Positions 7,677 through 16,497 of a stretch of 64,000 bases of DNA are shown here, piece after piece. Under the pieces are notes generated by a model. It worked only from the letters and a program-made list of their open reading frames with translations, did not search any database and was not told the DNA's origin. The DNA is from Comamonadaceae bacterium (GTDB lineage: Bacteria; Pseudomonadota; Gammaproteobacteria; Burkholderiales; Burkholderiaceae_C): positions 1 to 64,000 of the forward strand of contig JAAFIW010000007.1 in NCBI GenBank assembly GCA_013297875.1, given 5' to 3'. A program made the translations under genes and the position numbers. Within the stretch, counting starts at the first letter, position 1. Each line of letters starts with the position of its first letter.

Positions 7677-8917
7677 AACGCAAAGCCCTGTTCGTGGCCT
7701 ACGGCGGCGGCCACGTCGCGATGGTGCTGCCAGTCATCCAGCAGTTGCGACTGCTCGCGCCTAAAGTCGAGTGCGTATTACTGGCGCTGACCACCGGCTA
7801 CGCCCGTGCACAAAAGGCGGGCGAAACCCCGCTGGGCTACAAAGACTTCTTGCACTTGGTAGACGCGCCCGAGGCCCTGCGCTGGGGTGAGCAATTGCTG
7901 GGCAGCAACAACAGCCCCGACGTGTCGCGCGAAGAGTCGCTGGCCTACCTGGGCATCAACTACCTGGATTTGATCGCCCAACATGGTGTGGACGGCGCGG
8001 CTGCGCTCTACGCCAAACAAGGCCGCTACGGCTTCCTGCCCCTGCAATTCATGCGCCACTTGATGGACGCCCTACAGCCCGACGTGGTGGTCGCCACCAA
8101 TTCCCCCCGCAGCGAAGAAGCTGCGCTGGCCGTGGCGGTAGAGCGCGGCATTCCCAGCGTGGGCATGGTCGATCTGTTTGGACTGGATTCCGACACCTTT
8201 GTGATGCGTGACACCAAGCCCGCCTTTACCTGCGTGATTGCCGAGTCGGTGCGCGAGCGCCTGATCCGGCGCGGCTTTGCGCCCGCTGGCGTGCAGGTTA
8301 CCGGCAACCCCGGTTTTGACGGCATGTTTGCACCGCAAAACCTCGAGCTGGCCCAGGCCTTTCTGGCAAAAAAAGGCTGGCTGGGCAAAGATGTGATTTT
8401 CAACGCCGGTGCCTGGGAATCGGTGGCCCACCCCGGCACCGACATTCCCGCCGGGCGCAGCTTTCCCATCGAAATTGAGGGCATCCTGCGCCGCTATGTG
8501 GCCAACCACCCCAACGCCGCACTGATCCAGCGCTACCACCCGGGCGATTGGTTCCAATACCCGCGCGCGCCAGACGAGCCGAATGTGCATTTCAGCGAGC
8601 CACCGAATGAACCCATTCACCCCCTGCTGCTGGCCAGTAGCGTGGTGGTGAACACCAACTCCACCGTGGGCCTGGAAGCAGCGGTGGCCGGCAAGCCAGT
8701 GATCTCGATTGAAAACTCGCCGTCGGTGCACGAATGGTTCAGCCTGGCGCAGCTGGGCGTGTCGCACCCCAGCCCCACCCACCACGACCTGCCCGACACG
8801 CTGGACGCGGTGTTGGCCCACCGGCGCGGCAGCCCGGCGTTCAGCTCTGACGGGCAGGCGGCGCGGCGTGTGGCACAGGTGCTGGTGACTGCAGTTGATG
8901 TCCGTCAACCCACATAG
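7673..8917 (+). CDS. GT-B-fold glycosyltransferase / sugar 2-epimerase-like protein
   Basis: This 414-residue protein has the general layout of a GT-B glycosyltransferase or UDP-sugar 2-epimerase. It has an N-terminal Gly-rich loop (VAYGGGHVAMVLPVIQQL), a central LQPDVVVATNSPRSEEAAL segment, the hinge VQVTGNPGFDGMF and a C-terminal nucleotide-binding half with NTNSTVGLEAAVAGKPVIS. The start overlaps asnB (ATGA), so the two are translationally coupled. It could transfer pseudaminic acid or another sugar. The family assignment is by fold pattern only and the donor is unknown. Confidence 0.6.
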   Translation: MKRKALFVAYGGGHVAMVLPVIQQLRLLAPKVECVLLALTTGYARAQKAGETPLGYKDFLHLVDAPEALRWGEQLLGSNNSPDVSREESLAYLGINYLDLIAQHGVDGAAALYAKQGRYGFLPLQFMRHLMDALQPDVVVATNSPRSEEAALAVAVERGIPSVGMVDLFGLDSDTFVMRDTKPAFTCVIAESVRERLIRRGFAPAGVQVTGNPGFDGMFAPQNLELAQAFLAKKGWLGKDVIFNAGAWESVAHPGTDIPAGRSFPIEIEGILRRYVANHPNAALIQRYHPGDWFQYPRAPDEPNVHFSEPPNEPIHPLLLASSVVVNTNSTVGLEAAVAGKPVISIENSPSVHEWFSLAQLGVSHPSPTHHDLPDTLDAVLAHRRGSPAFSSDGQAARRVAQVLVTAVDVRQPT

Positions 8918-8927
8918 AGACAGCGCC

Positions 8928-9722
8928 ATGACAGTTTCCAAACACGATGCAATCGCTGCGCTAGCCAACCAATGGCGCACATCCGGTATCGCGCAAAACG
9001 ATGTCGTGCTGATTCACAGCAATATCAAACGCGTGCTGATCGCTCATCGTCGGCAATACACCGACTGGACCGTAGGTGACATACTCGAATCCTTACTCCT
9101 GGCCGTCGGACCGCGGGGAACCCTGTTGTTTCCACTTTTCAATTTTGATTTTACAAAGGGTGCCCCGTTCGATATCCGGTCAACGCCGTCACAGATGGGC
9201 AGCCTGACAGAAGCGGCTCGTTTGTGGCCCGGTGCCGTGCGAACGGGTCATCCGATCTATTCGTTTGCCGCTATCGGTGCAGCATCCGGCGAATTTGAGG
9301 GGATATGCAATCACAGCGGCTATGGAGCAGACTCCCCGTTTGGGACCTTGCTAAAACTAGCAGGAAAAATCGCAGTCATTGACCTGCCCGAGCAAGACAG
9401 CATGACTTTTTATCACCATGTTGAGGAAATGCACCAAGTCAGCTACCGCTACCCAAAGCACTGGACTGGGCGTTACACCGACTCGACAGGAAGCAACCAA
9501 CTGCGGGAGTTTTCACTGTTCGTGCGAAATATTGAGCAAGGCGTGTTGACGGCGGTTGATCCGATGGGTGAAAGGCTCTGGGCCGCCGGGTTTTACAAAG
9601 GGTATCGCCCCGGTATTCAAACCGGAATGCGCGTAATTGACGCCGATGCACTGTATCGCGAAACATCGTCTGTGATATTGAACGGCTTGGCCCGTGGCCT
9701 GCTTTACAGGATTGATTCATGA
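8928..9722 (+). CDS. AAC(3)-family acyltransferase-like protein
   Basis: This 264-residue protein resembles the aminoglycoside 3-N-acetyltransferase (AAC(3)/YokD) family. It shows DVVLIHSNIKRV, GPRGTLLFPLFNFDF, SQMGSLTEAARLWPGAVRTGHPIYSFAAIG and a DSPFG segment. In glycan clusters such proteins are thought to acylate amino sugars rather than antibiotics, and that is my inference here. ATG 8928 is chosen over an upstream codon inside the previous gene. The stop overlaps the DUF4910 gene by 4 bases. Both genes are visibly richer in A+T than the rest of the locus, suggesting a separate origin. Confidence 0.68.
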   Translation: MTVSKHDAIAALANQWRTSGIAQNDVVLIHSNIKRVLIAHRRQYTDWTVGDILESLLLAVGPRGTLLFPLFNFDFTKGAPFDIRSTPSQMGSLTEAARLWPGAVRTGHPIYSFAAIGAASGEFEGICNHSGYGADSPFGTLLKLAGKIAVIDLPEQDSMTFYHHVEEMHQVSYRYPKHWTGRYTDSTGSNQLREFSLFVRNIEQGVLTAVDPMGERLWAAGFYKGYRPGIQTGMRVIDADALYRETSSVILNGLARGLLYRIDS

Positions 9723-11011
9723 CCCGTTGGCCCTATCAATGCCCCGACATGTACCAATGGGCTCAGAATCTATTTCCGATTTGCCGGAGTATTACTGGTG
9801 AAGGGTTGCGGGAAACGCTGCGCTACTTTCAAAATCAGATACCTCCACTACAAATCCGCAGCGTTCCCACCGGCACCGTCGCATTTGATTGGACGGTTCC
9901 CGATGAATGGAATATAAAAGATGCTTATATTGCAGATAGTTCGGGCCAGCGGATTGTCGACTTCAATCAATCCAATCTGCATGTGATGGGGTATTCGGAG
10001 CCAGTCGACACTTGGATGAGCTTGGAGGATTTACAACCCTATTTGCATTCACTACCAGCGATTCCCCACGCAATACCCTATGTAACGTCGTACTACCGCC
10101 GTCGCTGGGGATTTTGTCTTTCAGAGAATCAACGTACCGCACTCAAACCCGGGCAATACCATGTGGTCATTGATTCAACACTTGAGCCAGGTTTTTTGAA
10201 TTACGGTGAATTGCTGCTCCCCGGGAAACAATCTGAAGAAATATTGCTATCCACCTATGTTTGCCACCCGTCGCTGGCCAACAACGAATTATCGGGTCCG
10301 GTAGTAACTTGCGCACTTGCGCAATGGCTGTTGGGCTTGAAAGAGCGTCGCTACAGTTACAGAATACTGTTTTTACCAGAAACGATTGGCTCCATCGTGT
10401 ACTTGTCGCGGCATATGGAGGAGATGAAACGCAAAACCATTGCTGGCTTTGTCGTCACGTGCGTCGGCGACGACCGTGCGTATTCCTTCCTTCCTTCTCG
10501 CCGTGGTGACAGTCTGGCTGACCGGGCGGCGAGCGCGGTGCTGCAGGAGTTTGTCGGGAAATTCGATCGCTATTCGTTCAATACCCGCGGAAGCGACGAG
10601 CGACAGTATTGCAGCCCGGGGGTCGATTTGCCGGTTGTTTCCATCATGCGCTCCAAGTACGATACCTACCCGGAGTATCATAACTCCCTTGATAATCTGG
10701 ATTTTATTTCGCAAAAAGGCCTTGAGGGCGGCTACGGTGCTCTGCGTATGGCCATAGAGGTACTGGAACGAAATTACACGTATAACAATATCATCCTGTG
10801 CGAGCCGCAGTTAGGCAAACGCGGCCTTTACGGTACCCTGGGAGCTCAAACGCTGGCGGGGCAGTCCATACCGCTTGTCTTTAATGTGCTAGCGCATTCC
10901 GATGGGCAACGGGATTTAATTGATGTCGCCAAAGCCTGCGAAGCGCCAGTGATGCTATGCGCGGAGATTTCGGAACAATTGACGGCGCAAGGTGTATTTC
11001 AGCGTACGTAG
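9719..11011 (+). CDS. DUF4910 aminopeptidase-like (M28-type) protein
   Basis: This 430-residue protein looks like the DUF4910/UCP015244 aminopeptidase-like family: a zinc-peptidase (M28-like) fold followed by a C-terminal winged-helix domain. Visible support includes LLSTYVCHPSLANNELSGP, whose His and the Asn/Glu after it match the metal-site region. LFLPETIGSI, GSDERQYCSPGVDLPV and YPEYHNSLDNLDF follow. The last 60-70 residues form the small helical domain. Such genes recur in polysaccharide loci with unknown substrates; deacylation or peptide/amide bond hydrolysis on a modified sugar is a reasonable guess. It is coupled to the AAC(3)-like gene, which argues for a joint acyl-transfer and acyl-removal role. 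Confidence 0.7.
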   Translation: MTRWPYQCPDMYQWAQNLFPICRSITGEGLRETLRYFQNQIPPLQIRSVPTGTVAFDWTVPDEWNIKDAYIADSSGQRIVDFNQSNLHVMGYSEPVDTWMSLEDLQPYLHSLPAIPHAIPYVTSYYRRRWGFCLSENQRTALKPGQYHVVIDSTLEPGFLNYGELLLPGKQSEEILLSTYVCHPSLANNELSGPVVTCALAQWLLGLKERRYSYRILFLPETIGSIVYLSRHMEEMKRKTIAGFVVTCVGDDRAYSFLPSRRGDSLADRAASAVLQEFVGKFDRYSFNTRGSDERQYCSPGVDLPVVSIMRSKYDTYPEYHNSLDNLDFISQKGLEGGYGALRMAIEVLERNYTYNNIILCEPQLGKRGLYGTLGAQTLAGQSIPLVFNVLAHSDGQRDLIDVAKACEAPVMLCAEISEQLTAQGVFQRT

Positions 11012-11132
11012 TCGATAGTAGTGATTTTCCTCGAAGAGTGGCATGCTACGGATTGCGAACCGTTTTGAATGAGTCCTGCGTGCGGTAAACAAGCTGCTCG
11101 CTAGAATACGTTTTAGTTATTTACAGTAGAAA
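11012..11132 (+). promoter_or_regulatory. Possible promoter region before pseB
   Basis: This 121-base gap separates the A+T-rich pair from the compact pse genes. A -10-like TAGAAT at about 11104 lies some 30 bases before the pseB ATG, but no convincing -35 is spaced correctly. The Shine-Dalgarno of pseB is also weak. Confidence 0.25.
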
Positions 11133-12131
11133 ATGTTAAGCAACTCCACCCTCCTCATCACCGGCGGCACCGGCTCGTTTGGCCACGCCTTTGTGCCCAT
11201 GACCCTGGCGCGCTATAACCCGCGCAAACTCATCATCTACTCGCGCGACGAGATGAAGCAGTGGGAGATGGCCAAGCGTTTTGAAGGCGACGAGCGGGTG
11301 CGCTTTTTTATTGGCGATGTGCGCGACCGCGAGCGCCTGTACCGCGCGCTGGACGGGGTGGACTACGTGGTACATGCCGCCGCCACCAAGATCGTGCCCA
11401 CTGCGGAATACAACCCGTTTGAATGCGTGAAAACCAATGTGCTGGGTGCGATGAATCTGATTGATGCCTGCATCGACAAGGGCGTCAAACGGGTGGTGGC
11501 GCTGTCTACCGACAAGGCCAGTAGCCCGGTGAACTTGTATGGAGGCACCAAGCTGGTGTCAGACAAATTGTTTGTAGCGGGCAACTCCTATGCAGGCGGC
11601 GGGCGCACCGCGTTTTCAGTGGTGCGCTACGGCAATGTGATGGGCTCGCGCGGTTCGGTGATTCCGTTTTTCATGTCGATACGCGACAAGGGCGTGTTCC
11701 CCATCACCGACGAGCGCATGACGCGCTTCATGATCACGCTGGAACAAGGCGTGGAGCTGGTCTGGCATGCGTTTGAAGACATGGAAGGCGGCGAGATCTA
11801 CGTCAAAAAAATCCCGTCCATGCGCATTCCTGATATTGCCAAAGCGGTGAGCCCCACTGCCAAACTGGAAATGGTGGGCATTCGCCCTGGCGAAAAGTTG
11901 CACGAACAGATGATCAGCGAGGAAGACTCGCACTACACCTACGAATACCCCGAGCATTTCAAGGTGCTGCCGGCCATTCACAGCTGGCACAACGACTTCA
12001 AGCGCATCAAGGACGGCACACGTGTGGCCGAGGGTTTTGTGTATGCGAGCAATACCAATGCGCAGTGGATGTCGGCAGACGAACTGGCCGTGTGGGTGAA
12101 GGCCCATGAATCCAAAATCGGCCATATTTGA
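11133..12131 (+). CDS. pseB: UDP-GlcNAc 4,6-dehydratase (inverting), PseB
   Basis: This 332-residue short-chain dehydrogenase catalyses the first pseudaminic-acid step, UDP-GlcNAc to UDP-2-acetamido-2,6-dideoxy-beta-L-arabino-hexos-4-ulose. It has the N-terminal NADP loop TGGTGSFG, IYSRDEMKQWEMAKRF and IGDVRDRERLYRALDGVD. The catalytic TDKA...NLYGGTK (Thr/Asp/Lys/Tyr) and IRPGEKLHEQMISEEDSH follow. The match to soluble PseB/FlaA1 enzymes is strong along the whole length. It is followed directly by pseC, giving the standard pathway order. Confidence 0.94.
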   Translation: MLSNSTLLITGGTGSFGHAFVPMTLARYNPRKLIIYSRDEMKQWEMAKRFEGDERVRFFIGDVRDRERLYRALDGVDYVVHAAATKIVPTAEYNPFECVKTNVLGAMNLIDACIDKGVKRVVALSTDKASSPVNLYGGTKLVSDKLFVAGNSYAGGGRTAFSVVRYGNVMGSRGSVIPFFMSIRDKGVFPITDERMTRFMITLEQGVELVWHAFEDMEGGEIYVKKIPSMRIPDIAKAVSPTAKLEMVGIRPGEKLHEQMISEEDSHYTYEYPEHFKVLPAIHSWHNDFKRIKDGTRVAEGFVYASNTNAQWMSADELAVWVKAHESKIGHI

Positions 12132-12139
12132 TTCAACCC

Positions 12140-13300
12140 ATGATTCCCTACGCCACCCAAACCATTGAAGAAGCCGACCTGGCCGCCGTGCGCGCGGTGT
12201 TGACCAGCGGCTGGCTCACGCAGGGGCCTGCCGTGCCCCAGTTTGAGCAGGCGTTTGCGCAGGTGCACCAGATGCGCCATGCCTGTGCGGTGTCTAACGC
12301 CACAGCCGGTTTGCACCTGGCCTGCCTGGCCTTGGGCGTGGGCCCTGGCGACTGGGTGTGGACCAGCCCGATCAGCTTTGTGGCGTCGGCCAATTGCGCG
12401 CTGTACTGCGGCGCGCAGGTCGATTTTGTTGACGTGGAGCTGGCCACCCGCAACATGTCGGTGGCCGCTTTGTCCGAGAAACTGCAACAGGCCAAGCGGC
12501 TGAACAAGCTGCCCAAAGTGGTGATTCCTGTGCACTTTGCCGGCCTGAGCTGCGACATGGCGGCGCTGCGCGCGCTGGCCGACGAATACGGTTTTGCGCT
12601 GCTGGCCGATGCCTCCCATGCGGTAGGCGCGTCCTACCGGGGTCAGCCGGTCGGTAGCCAGTGGGCCGACATCTCGGTGTTCAGCTTCCATCCGGTCAAG
12701 ATCATCACCACCGGCGAAGGCGGCATGGTGGCCACCAACGACGCCAAGCTGGCAGCCAAGCTCGAGCTGCTGCGCAGCCACGGTATTACTCGTAGCGCCG
12801 CGCTGATGGAAGCCCCGCCCGAGGGGCCATGGGTCTACGAGCAGCAAGACCTGGGCTTTAACTACCGGCTGACCGATATTCAAGCCGCCCTGGGCAGCGC
12901 GCAGTTGGAGCGGCTTGCAGCCTTTCACGCGCAGCGGGAAGCCTTGGCTGCAAACTACCCGGCTCTGCTGGCCGGCTTGGGCCTGGTACTGCCCGAAGTG
13001 CCGAAGGGCTACCGCAGTTCCTGGCATTTGTATGCAGTGCAGGTGCCTGAACAAAATGGCCAGACAGATCGCGCACGGGTGTTCCACCGGCTGCGCGAGT
13101 TGGGCATCGGTGTGAACGTGCACTACATCCCCATTCACCTGCAGCCTTACCAGCGCCGTCTGGGCGGCTTTGGCCCCGGCTACTGCCCGAATGCAGAAAC
13201 GTATTACCGGGGCGCGCTGTCCTTGCCGCTGTACCCCACCCTGCGCCCCGAGCAGCAGCAGGAGGTCGCCCACGCCCTGAAGCAAGCCATCAGCGCATGA
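12140..13300 (+). CDS. pseC: UDP-4-amino-4,6-dideoxy-N-acetyl-altrosamine transaminase, PseC
   Basis: This 386-residue PLP aminotransferase of the DegT/DnrJ/EryC1 family aminates the 4-keto product of PseB. It begins MIPYATQTIEEADLAAV and has SNATAGLHLACLALGVGPGD. LLADASHAVGASYRG precedes the PLP-lysine motif SVFSFHPVKIITTGEGGM, and GINYRL-type and C-terminal residues are conserved. I choose ATG 12140 rather than the TTG at 12128 that overlaps the pseB stop. The stop overlaps pseF by 4 bases. Confidence 0.93.
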   Translation: MIPYATQTIEEADLAAVRAVLTSGWLTQGPAVPQFEQAFAQVHQMRHACAVSNATAGLHLACLALGVGPGDWVWTSPISFVASANCALYCGAQVDFVDVELATRNMSVAALSEKLQQAKRLNKLPKVVIPVHFAGLSCDMAALRALADEYGFALLADASHAVGASYRGQPVGSQWADISVFSFHPVKIITTGEGGMVATNDAKLAAKLELLRSHGITRSAALMEAPPEGPWVYEQQDLGFNYRLTDIQAALGSAQLERLAAFHAQREALAANYPALLAGLGLVLPEVPKGYRSSWHLYAVQVPEQNGQTDRARVFHRLRELGIGVNVHYIPIHLQPYQRRLGGFGPGYCPNAETYYRGALSLPLYPTLRPEQQQEVAHALKQAISA

Positions 13301-14043
13301 CAACCCTGGCCATTGTCCAAGCGCGCATGACATCAACCCGCTTGCCGGGCAAGGTGCTTATGCCCATTCTGGGCAGGCCCATGTTGTCGCTGCAGCTGGA
13401 GCGCATGCGGCGGGCGAAAAGTCTGGATGGCATCGTGATCGCCACCACCACCACCGCCGCAGACGAGCCGATCGTGGCGCTGTGCGCGCGTGAAGCCGTT
13501 CCCTGTTTTCGCGGCTCTGAGCACGATGTGCTGTCGCGCTACGCCGGTGCGGCCCAGGCCTTGGGCGCTGACACCATCGTGCGCATCACCTCCGACTGCC
13601 CCTTGATGGAGCCTGGCCTGATTGACCAGGCGGTCGGCATTTTTCACGCCGCACACGGACAACTGGACTACGTCTCCAACATGCTGGAGCCGCGCTTTCC
13701 CTACGGTCTGGCGGTGGAAGTGTTCTCTCGCGACGTCCTGGAACAGGCGCACCGCGATGCCACGCAGGATGCTGAGCGAGAACACGTGACTCCGTATATT
13801 TACTGGCGTCCGGCGCAATTCCGACTGCAATCCATCACCCACTCGTCTGATTTGAGCCACCACCGCTGGACGGTGGACACACCAGAAGATTTTGAGCTGG
13901 TCTCGCGGATATTTGCCGCCCTGTACCCAGGGAACCCTGAATTCGACATGCAACACGTCCTTCAATTACTTGAAGACAACCCGACATGGCTTGACATCAA
14001 TCAGCACATCGCACAAAAAACACCTCAACCTGCAACCCATTGA
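13297..14043 (+). CDS. pseF: SpsF-type cytidylyltransferase (probable CMP-pseudaminate synthase)
   Basis: This 248-residue nucleotidyltransferase begins TLAIVQARMTSTRLPGKVLM, the nucleotide-binding start of the SpsF/CMP-NeuNAc synthase family. RITSDCPLMEPGLIDQ and RWTVDTPEDFELV follow. Between PseC and the Pse-associated methylase, the natural role is activation of pseudaminic acid with CTP. It is of the SpsF type rather than the NeuA type, so the PseF name rests partly on context. Confidence 0.8.
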   Translation: MTTLAIVQARMTSTRLPGKVLMPILGRPMLSLQLERMRRAKSLDGIVIATTTTAADEPIVALCAREAVPCFRGSEHDVLSRYAGAAQALGADTIVRITSDCPLMEPGLIDQAVGIFHAAHGQLDYVSNMLEPRFPYGLAVEVFSRDVLEQAHRDATQDAEREHVTPYIYWRPAQFRLQSITHSSDLSHHRWTVDTPEDFELVSRIFAALYPGNPEFDMQHVLQLLEDNPTWLDINQHIAQKTPQPATH

Positions 14044-14058
14044 CCCAGGAATCATTCA

Positions 14059-14682
14059 ATGACATTCAAAACCGAGCAAGAATCATTTTGGGCTGGCGAA
14101 TTTGGTACCGCCTACATCGAGCGAAACCAGGGCGACAAGCTGCTGGCGGCCAATCTGGATTTCTTTGTCAAGTCGTTGCGCGCCGCACGCGGCATTCAGT
14201 CGTGCATGGAGTTTGGTGCCAATATTGGCATGAACTTGCGCGCGCTCAAGCTGCTGCACCCTGCGCAACAGCAGTATGGCGTCGAAATCAATGCCGACGC
14301 GGCCAAACAACTGGGTGATTTCATTTCCCCGCAGCATGTTTTTGAAGGCTCGATTCTGGCTTACCAGCCCGATAAAACTTTTGATCTGGTATTGATCAAG
14401 GGCGTGTTGATTCACATCAACCCCGACGAATTGCCCACGGTGTACGACCGCTTGTATAAAAGCACAGGCAAATATCTGATGGTGGCCGAGTATTACAACC
14501 CGGCACCCGTGGCCATTCCGTACCGCGGCCACAGTGACCGCTTGTTCAAACGCGATTTTGCGGGCGAGTTGTTGGACAAATACCCTGACTTGAGCCTGGT
14601 GGACTACGGTTTTGCCTATCGCCGTGACCCGAACTTCCCGCAGGACGATATCACCTGGTTTTTGATGGAAAAGCGGGGTTGA
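14059..14682 (+). CDS. Pseudaminic-acid-associated SAM methyltransferase
   Basis: This 207-residue class I methyltransferase has the SAM loop MEFGANIGMNLRALKLL, the acidic GVEINADAAKQL, and LVLIKGVLIHINPDELP. It resembles the methylase family (TIGR03587) described as associated with pseudaminic-acid biosynthesis. The target position is unknown; an O- or N-methyl on the sugar is expected. It lies 15 bases after pseF. Confidence 0.78.
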   Translation: MTFKTEQESFWAGEFGTAYIERNQGDKLLAANLDFFVKSLRAARGIQSCMEFGANIGMNLRALKLLHPAQQQYGVEINADAAKQLGDFISPQHVFEGSILAYQPDKTFDLVLIKGVLIHINPDELPTVYDRLYKSTGKYLMVAEYYNPAPVAIPYRGHSDRLFKRDFAGELLDKYPDLSLVDYGFAYRRDPNFPQDDITWFLMEKRG

Positions 14683-14687
14683 AGCCT

Positions 14688-15839
14688 ATGTTGAAGTATT
14701 GCTCCCGCTGCGTGATGCCCAACACCAAGCCAGATTTGATGCTGGACGGTGAAGGCGTGTGCAATGCCTGCCGCAGCTATGAACGCCGCAAAGAAGTGGA
14801 CTGGGCTGCGCGCGAAAAAGAACTGGTCGAGGTGGTGGCACGCTACCGCAAACGCGACGGCAGCAATTGGGACTGCATCGTGCCGGTCAGTGGCGGCAAA
14901 GACAGCACCTACCAGGTGGTGCGCATGCTGCAACTGGGCTTGAACCCCTTGTGCGTGACCTCCACCACCTGCGATGAATCTGTTTTGGGTCGGCGCAATA
15001 TTGAAAACCTGCAGTCGTTGGGTGTGGATCACGTGCAGTTTTCACCCAACCCGCTGGTGCGCGCCAAACTCAACCGCATCGGTTTGACGCAAGTTGGCGA
15101 TATTTCCTGGCCTGAGCATGTGGGCATATTCACAATCCCGGTTCGCGCTGCGGTTCAATACAATGTGCCCCTCATTGTGTGGGGCGAAAACTCGCAAAAT
15201 GAATATGGTGGCCCGGCCTCCGCCTCGGATAACAATGTGCTGAACCGCCGTTGGCTGGAGGAATTTGGTGGCCTGCTGGGCATGCGGGTGTCTGATTTGA
15301 TTGGCATGGAGGGTATTGAGGCCAGGCATTTGATTGCCTATACCTACCCCACCGACGAAGATCTGGCCCGTGTGGGTGTCACCGGGCTGTTTCTGGGCCA
15401 CTACCTGCCGTGGGACGGGCTGTCCAATACCCTGATCGCGCAGGCCAATGGGTTTATCAGTTACGACAAGGTGGTCGAAGGCTCGATGGTGAACTATGAA
15501 AATCTGGACAACCACCAGACCGGCATTCACGACTATTTCAAATTTCTGAAGTTTGGTTTTGGCCGCACCACCGACCTGGCCTGCCTGCACATTCGCCGGG
15601 GCCGCCTGAGCCGCCAGGACGGCTTGGATGCGGTGCGGCGTCTGGACGGAAAGTTTCCCTGGGTTTACCTGGGCAAACCCTTGAAAGATATTCTGGAACC
15701 TCTGAATATGTCGGTGGATGAATTCATTCGTGTGTGCGACCAGTTCACCAACAAAAAAATATTTGCGCGCGATGGTGCCGGCAAGCTCGCCAAGGATGCC
15801 CACGGCAACCTGACCAAACTGGACAGCCTTTCAGCGTGA
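14688..15839 (+). CDS. N-acetyl sugar amidotransferase (WbpG/PseA-type)
   Basis: This 383-residue PP-loop enzyme would replace an N-acetyl with an acetamidino group on a nonulosonic or uronic sugar. It has an N-terminal zinc ribbon with CSRCVMP and CNACRSYERR (two Cys pairs), the ATP loop VPVSGGKDSTYQ, and ENSQNEYGGPAS. ATG 14688 is preferred to an upstream TTG. The enzyme needs ammonia, which the next two genes (HisH- and HisF-like) are expected to supply, as in WbpG-HisH2-HisF2 systems. Confidence 0.85.
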   Translation: MLKYCSRCVMPNTKPDLMLDGEGVCNACRSYERRKEVDWAAREKELVEVVARYRKRDGSNWDCIVPVSGGKDSTYQVVRMLQLGLNPLCVTSTTCDESVLGRRNIENLQSLGVDHVQFSPNPLVRAKLNRIGLTQVGDISWPEHVGIFTIPVRAAVQYNVPLIVWGENSQNEYGGPASASDNNVLNRRWLEEFGGLLGMRVSDLIGMEGIEARHLIAYTYPTDEDLARVGVTGLFLGHYLPWDGLSNTLIAQANGFISYDKVVEGSMVNYENLDNHQTGIHDYFKFLKFGFGRTTDLACLHIRRGRLSRQDGLDAVRRLDGKFPWVYLGKPLKDILEPLNMSVDEFIRVCDQFTNKKIFARDGAGKLAKDAHGNLTKLDSLSA

Positions 15840-15849
15840 AAGAAAACCC

Positions 15850-16497
15850 ATGACACTGGCGGTGATCGACTACGGCGCGGCCAACCTGGGCTCAGTCTGC
15901 CGCGCCTTCCGGCGTTTGGGTGCCGAGCCTCTGGTCACCGCCAACCCGGCCGATTTGCAGGCCGCCACCCACATCGTGCTGCCCGGCGTGGGCAGCTTTG
16001 CCGATTGCGCGCGCAACCTGCGCGAAGGCGGTTGGGTTCAAGCCATTCAAACGCAGGTACGCGAACACCACAAAGCCATGCTGGGCGTGTGTGTGGGCAT
16101 GCAATTGCTGGCCGATGAAGGCACCGAATGGGGCATGCATGCAGGTCTGGGCCTGGTGCCCGGGCGGGTGCGGCGCATGGACGAACTGGGCTGCAACCTG
16201 CGCATTCCCCATGTGGGCTGGAACGAATTGACCGTGCAGGGTGGACAGGATCATTTGCTGCGTGGGGTGGCCAGTGGCACCGACATGTATTTCGTGCATA
16301 GCTTTGCCATGCAAACGGTTCACGCCGAGGATGTATGGGCCACAGTGGATTACGGTGTGCCGCTGTCGGTGGTGGTGGGGCGCGGGCGGGTGATGGGTGT
16401 GCAGTTTCACCCGGAAAAAAGCGCCAAGGCCGGGCTCAAAATTCTGCAAAATTTTCTGGATTTGCCGGGTGTGCCTCCCGGTGCCACACCATGCTGA
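15850..16497 (+). CDS. hisH: HisH-type glutaminase subunit for sugar amidination
   Basis: This 215-residue class I glutamine amidotransferase has VLPGVGSFADCARNLRE, the nucleophile elbow GVCVGMQLLADEG (Cys) and the His-Glu pair in GVQFHPEKSAKAG. It is active-site complete. It releases ammonia from glutamine. Its place between the sugar amidotransferase and a HisF paralogue, with no other his genes nearby, points to glycan amidination rather than histidine synthesis. It overlaps hisF by 7 bases. Confidence 0.87.
   Translation: MTLAVIDYGAANLGSVCRAFRRLGAEPLVTANPADLQAATHIVLPGVGSFADCARNLREGGWVQAIQTQVREHHKAMLGVCVGMQLLADEGTEWGMHAGLGLVPGRVRRMDELGCNLRIPHVGWNELTVQGGQDHLLRGVASGTDMYFVHSFAMQTVHAEDVWATVDYGVPLSVVVGRGRVMGVQFHPEKSAKAGLKILQNFLDLPGVPPGATPC

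Noticed and set aside
8928-9722. Aminoglycoside resistance gene
   Set aside because: The protein resembles the AAC(3) family, but its operon context is sugar biosynthesis and related proteins in such loci are not resistance enzymes. No resistance claim is supported.
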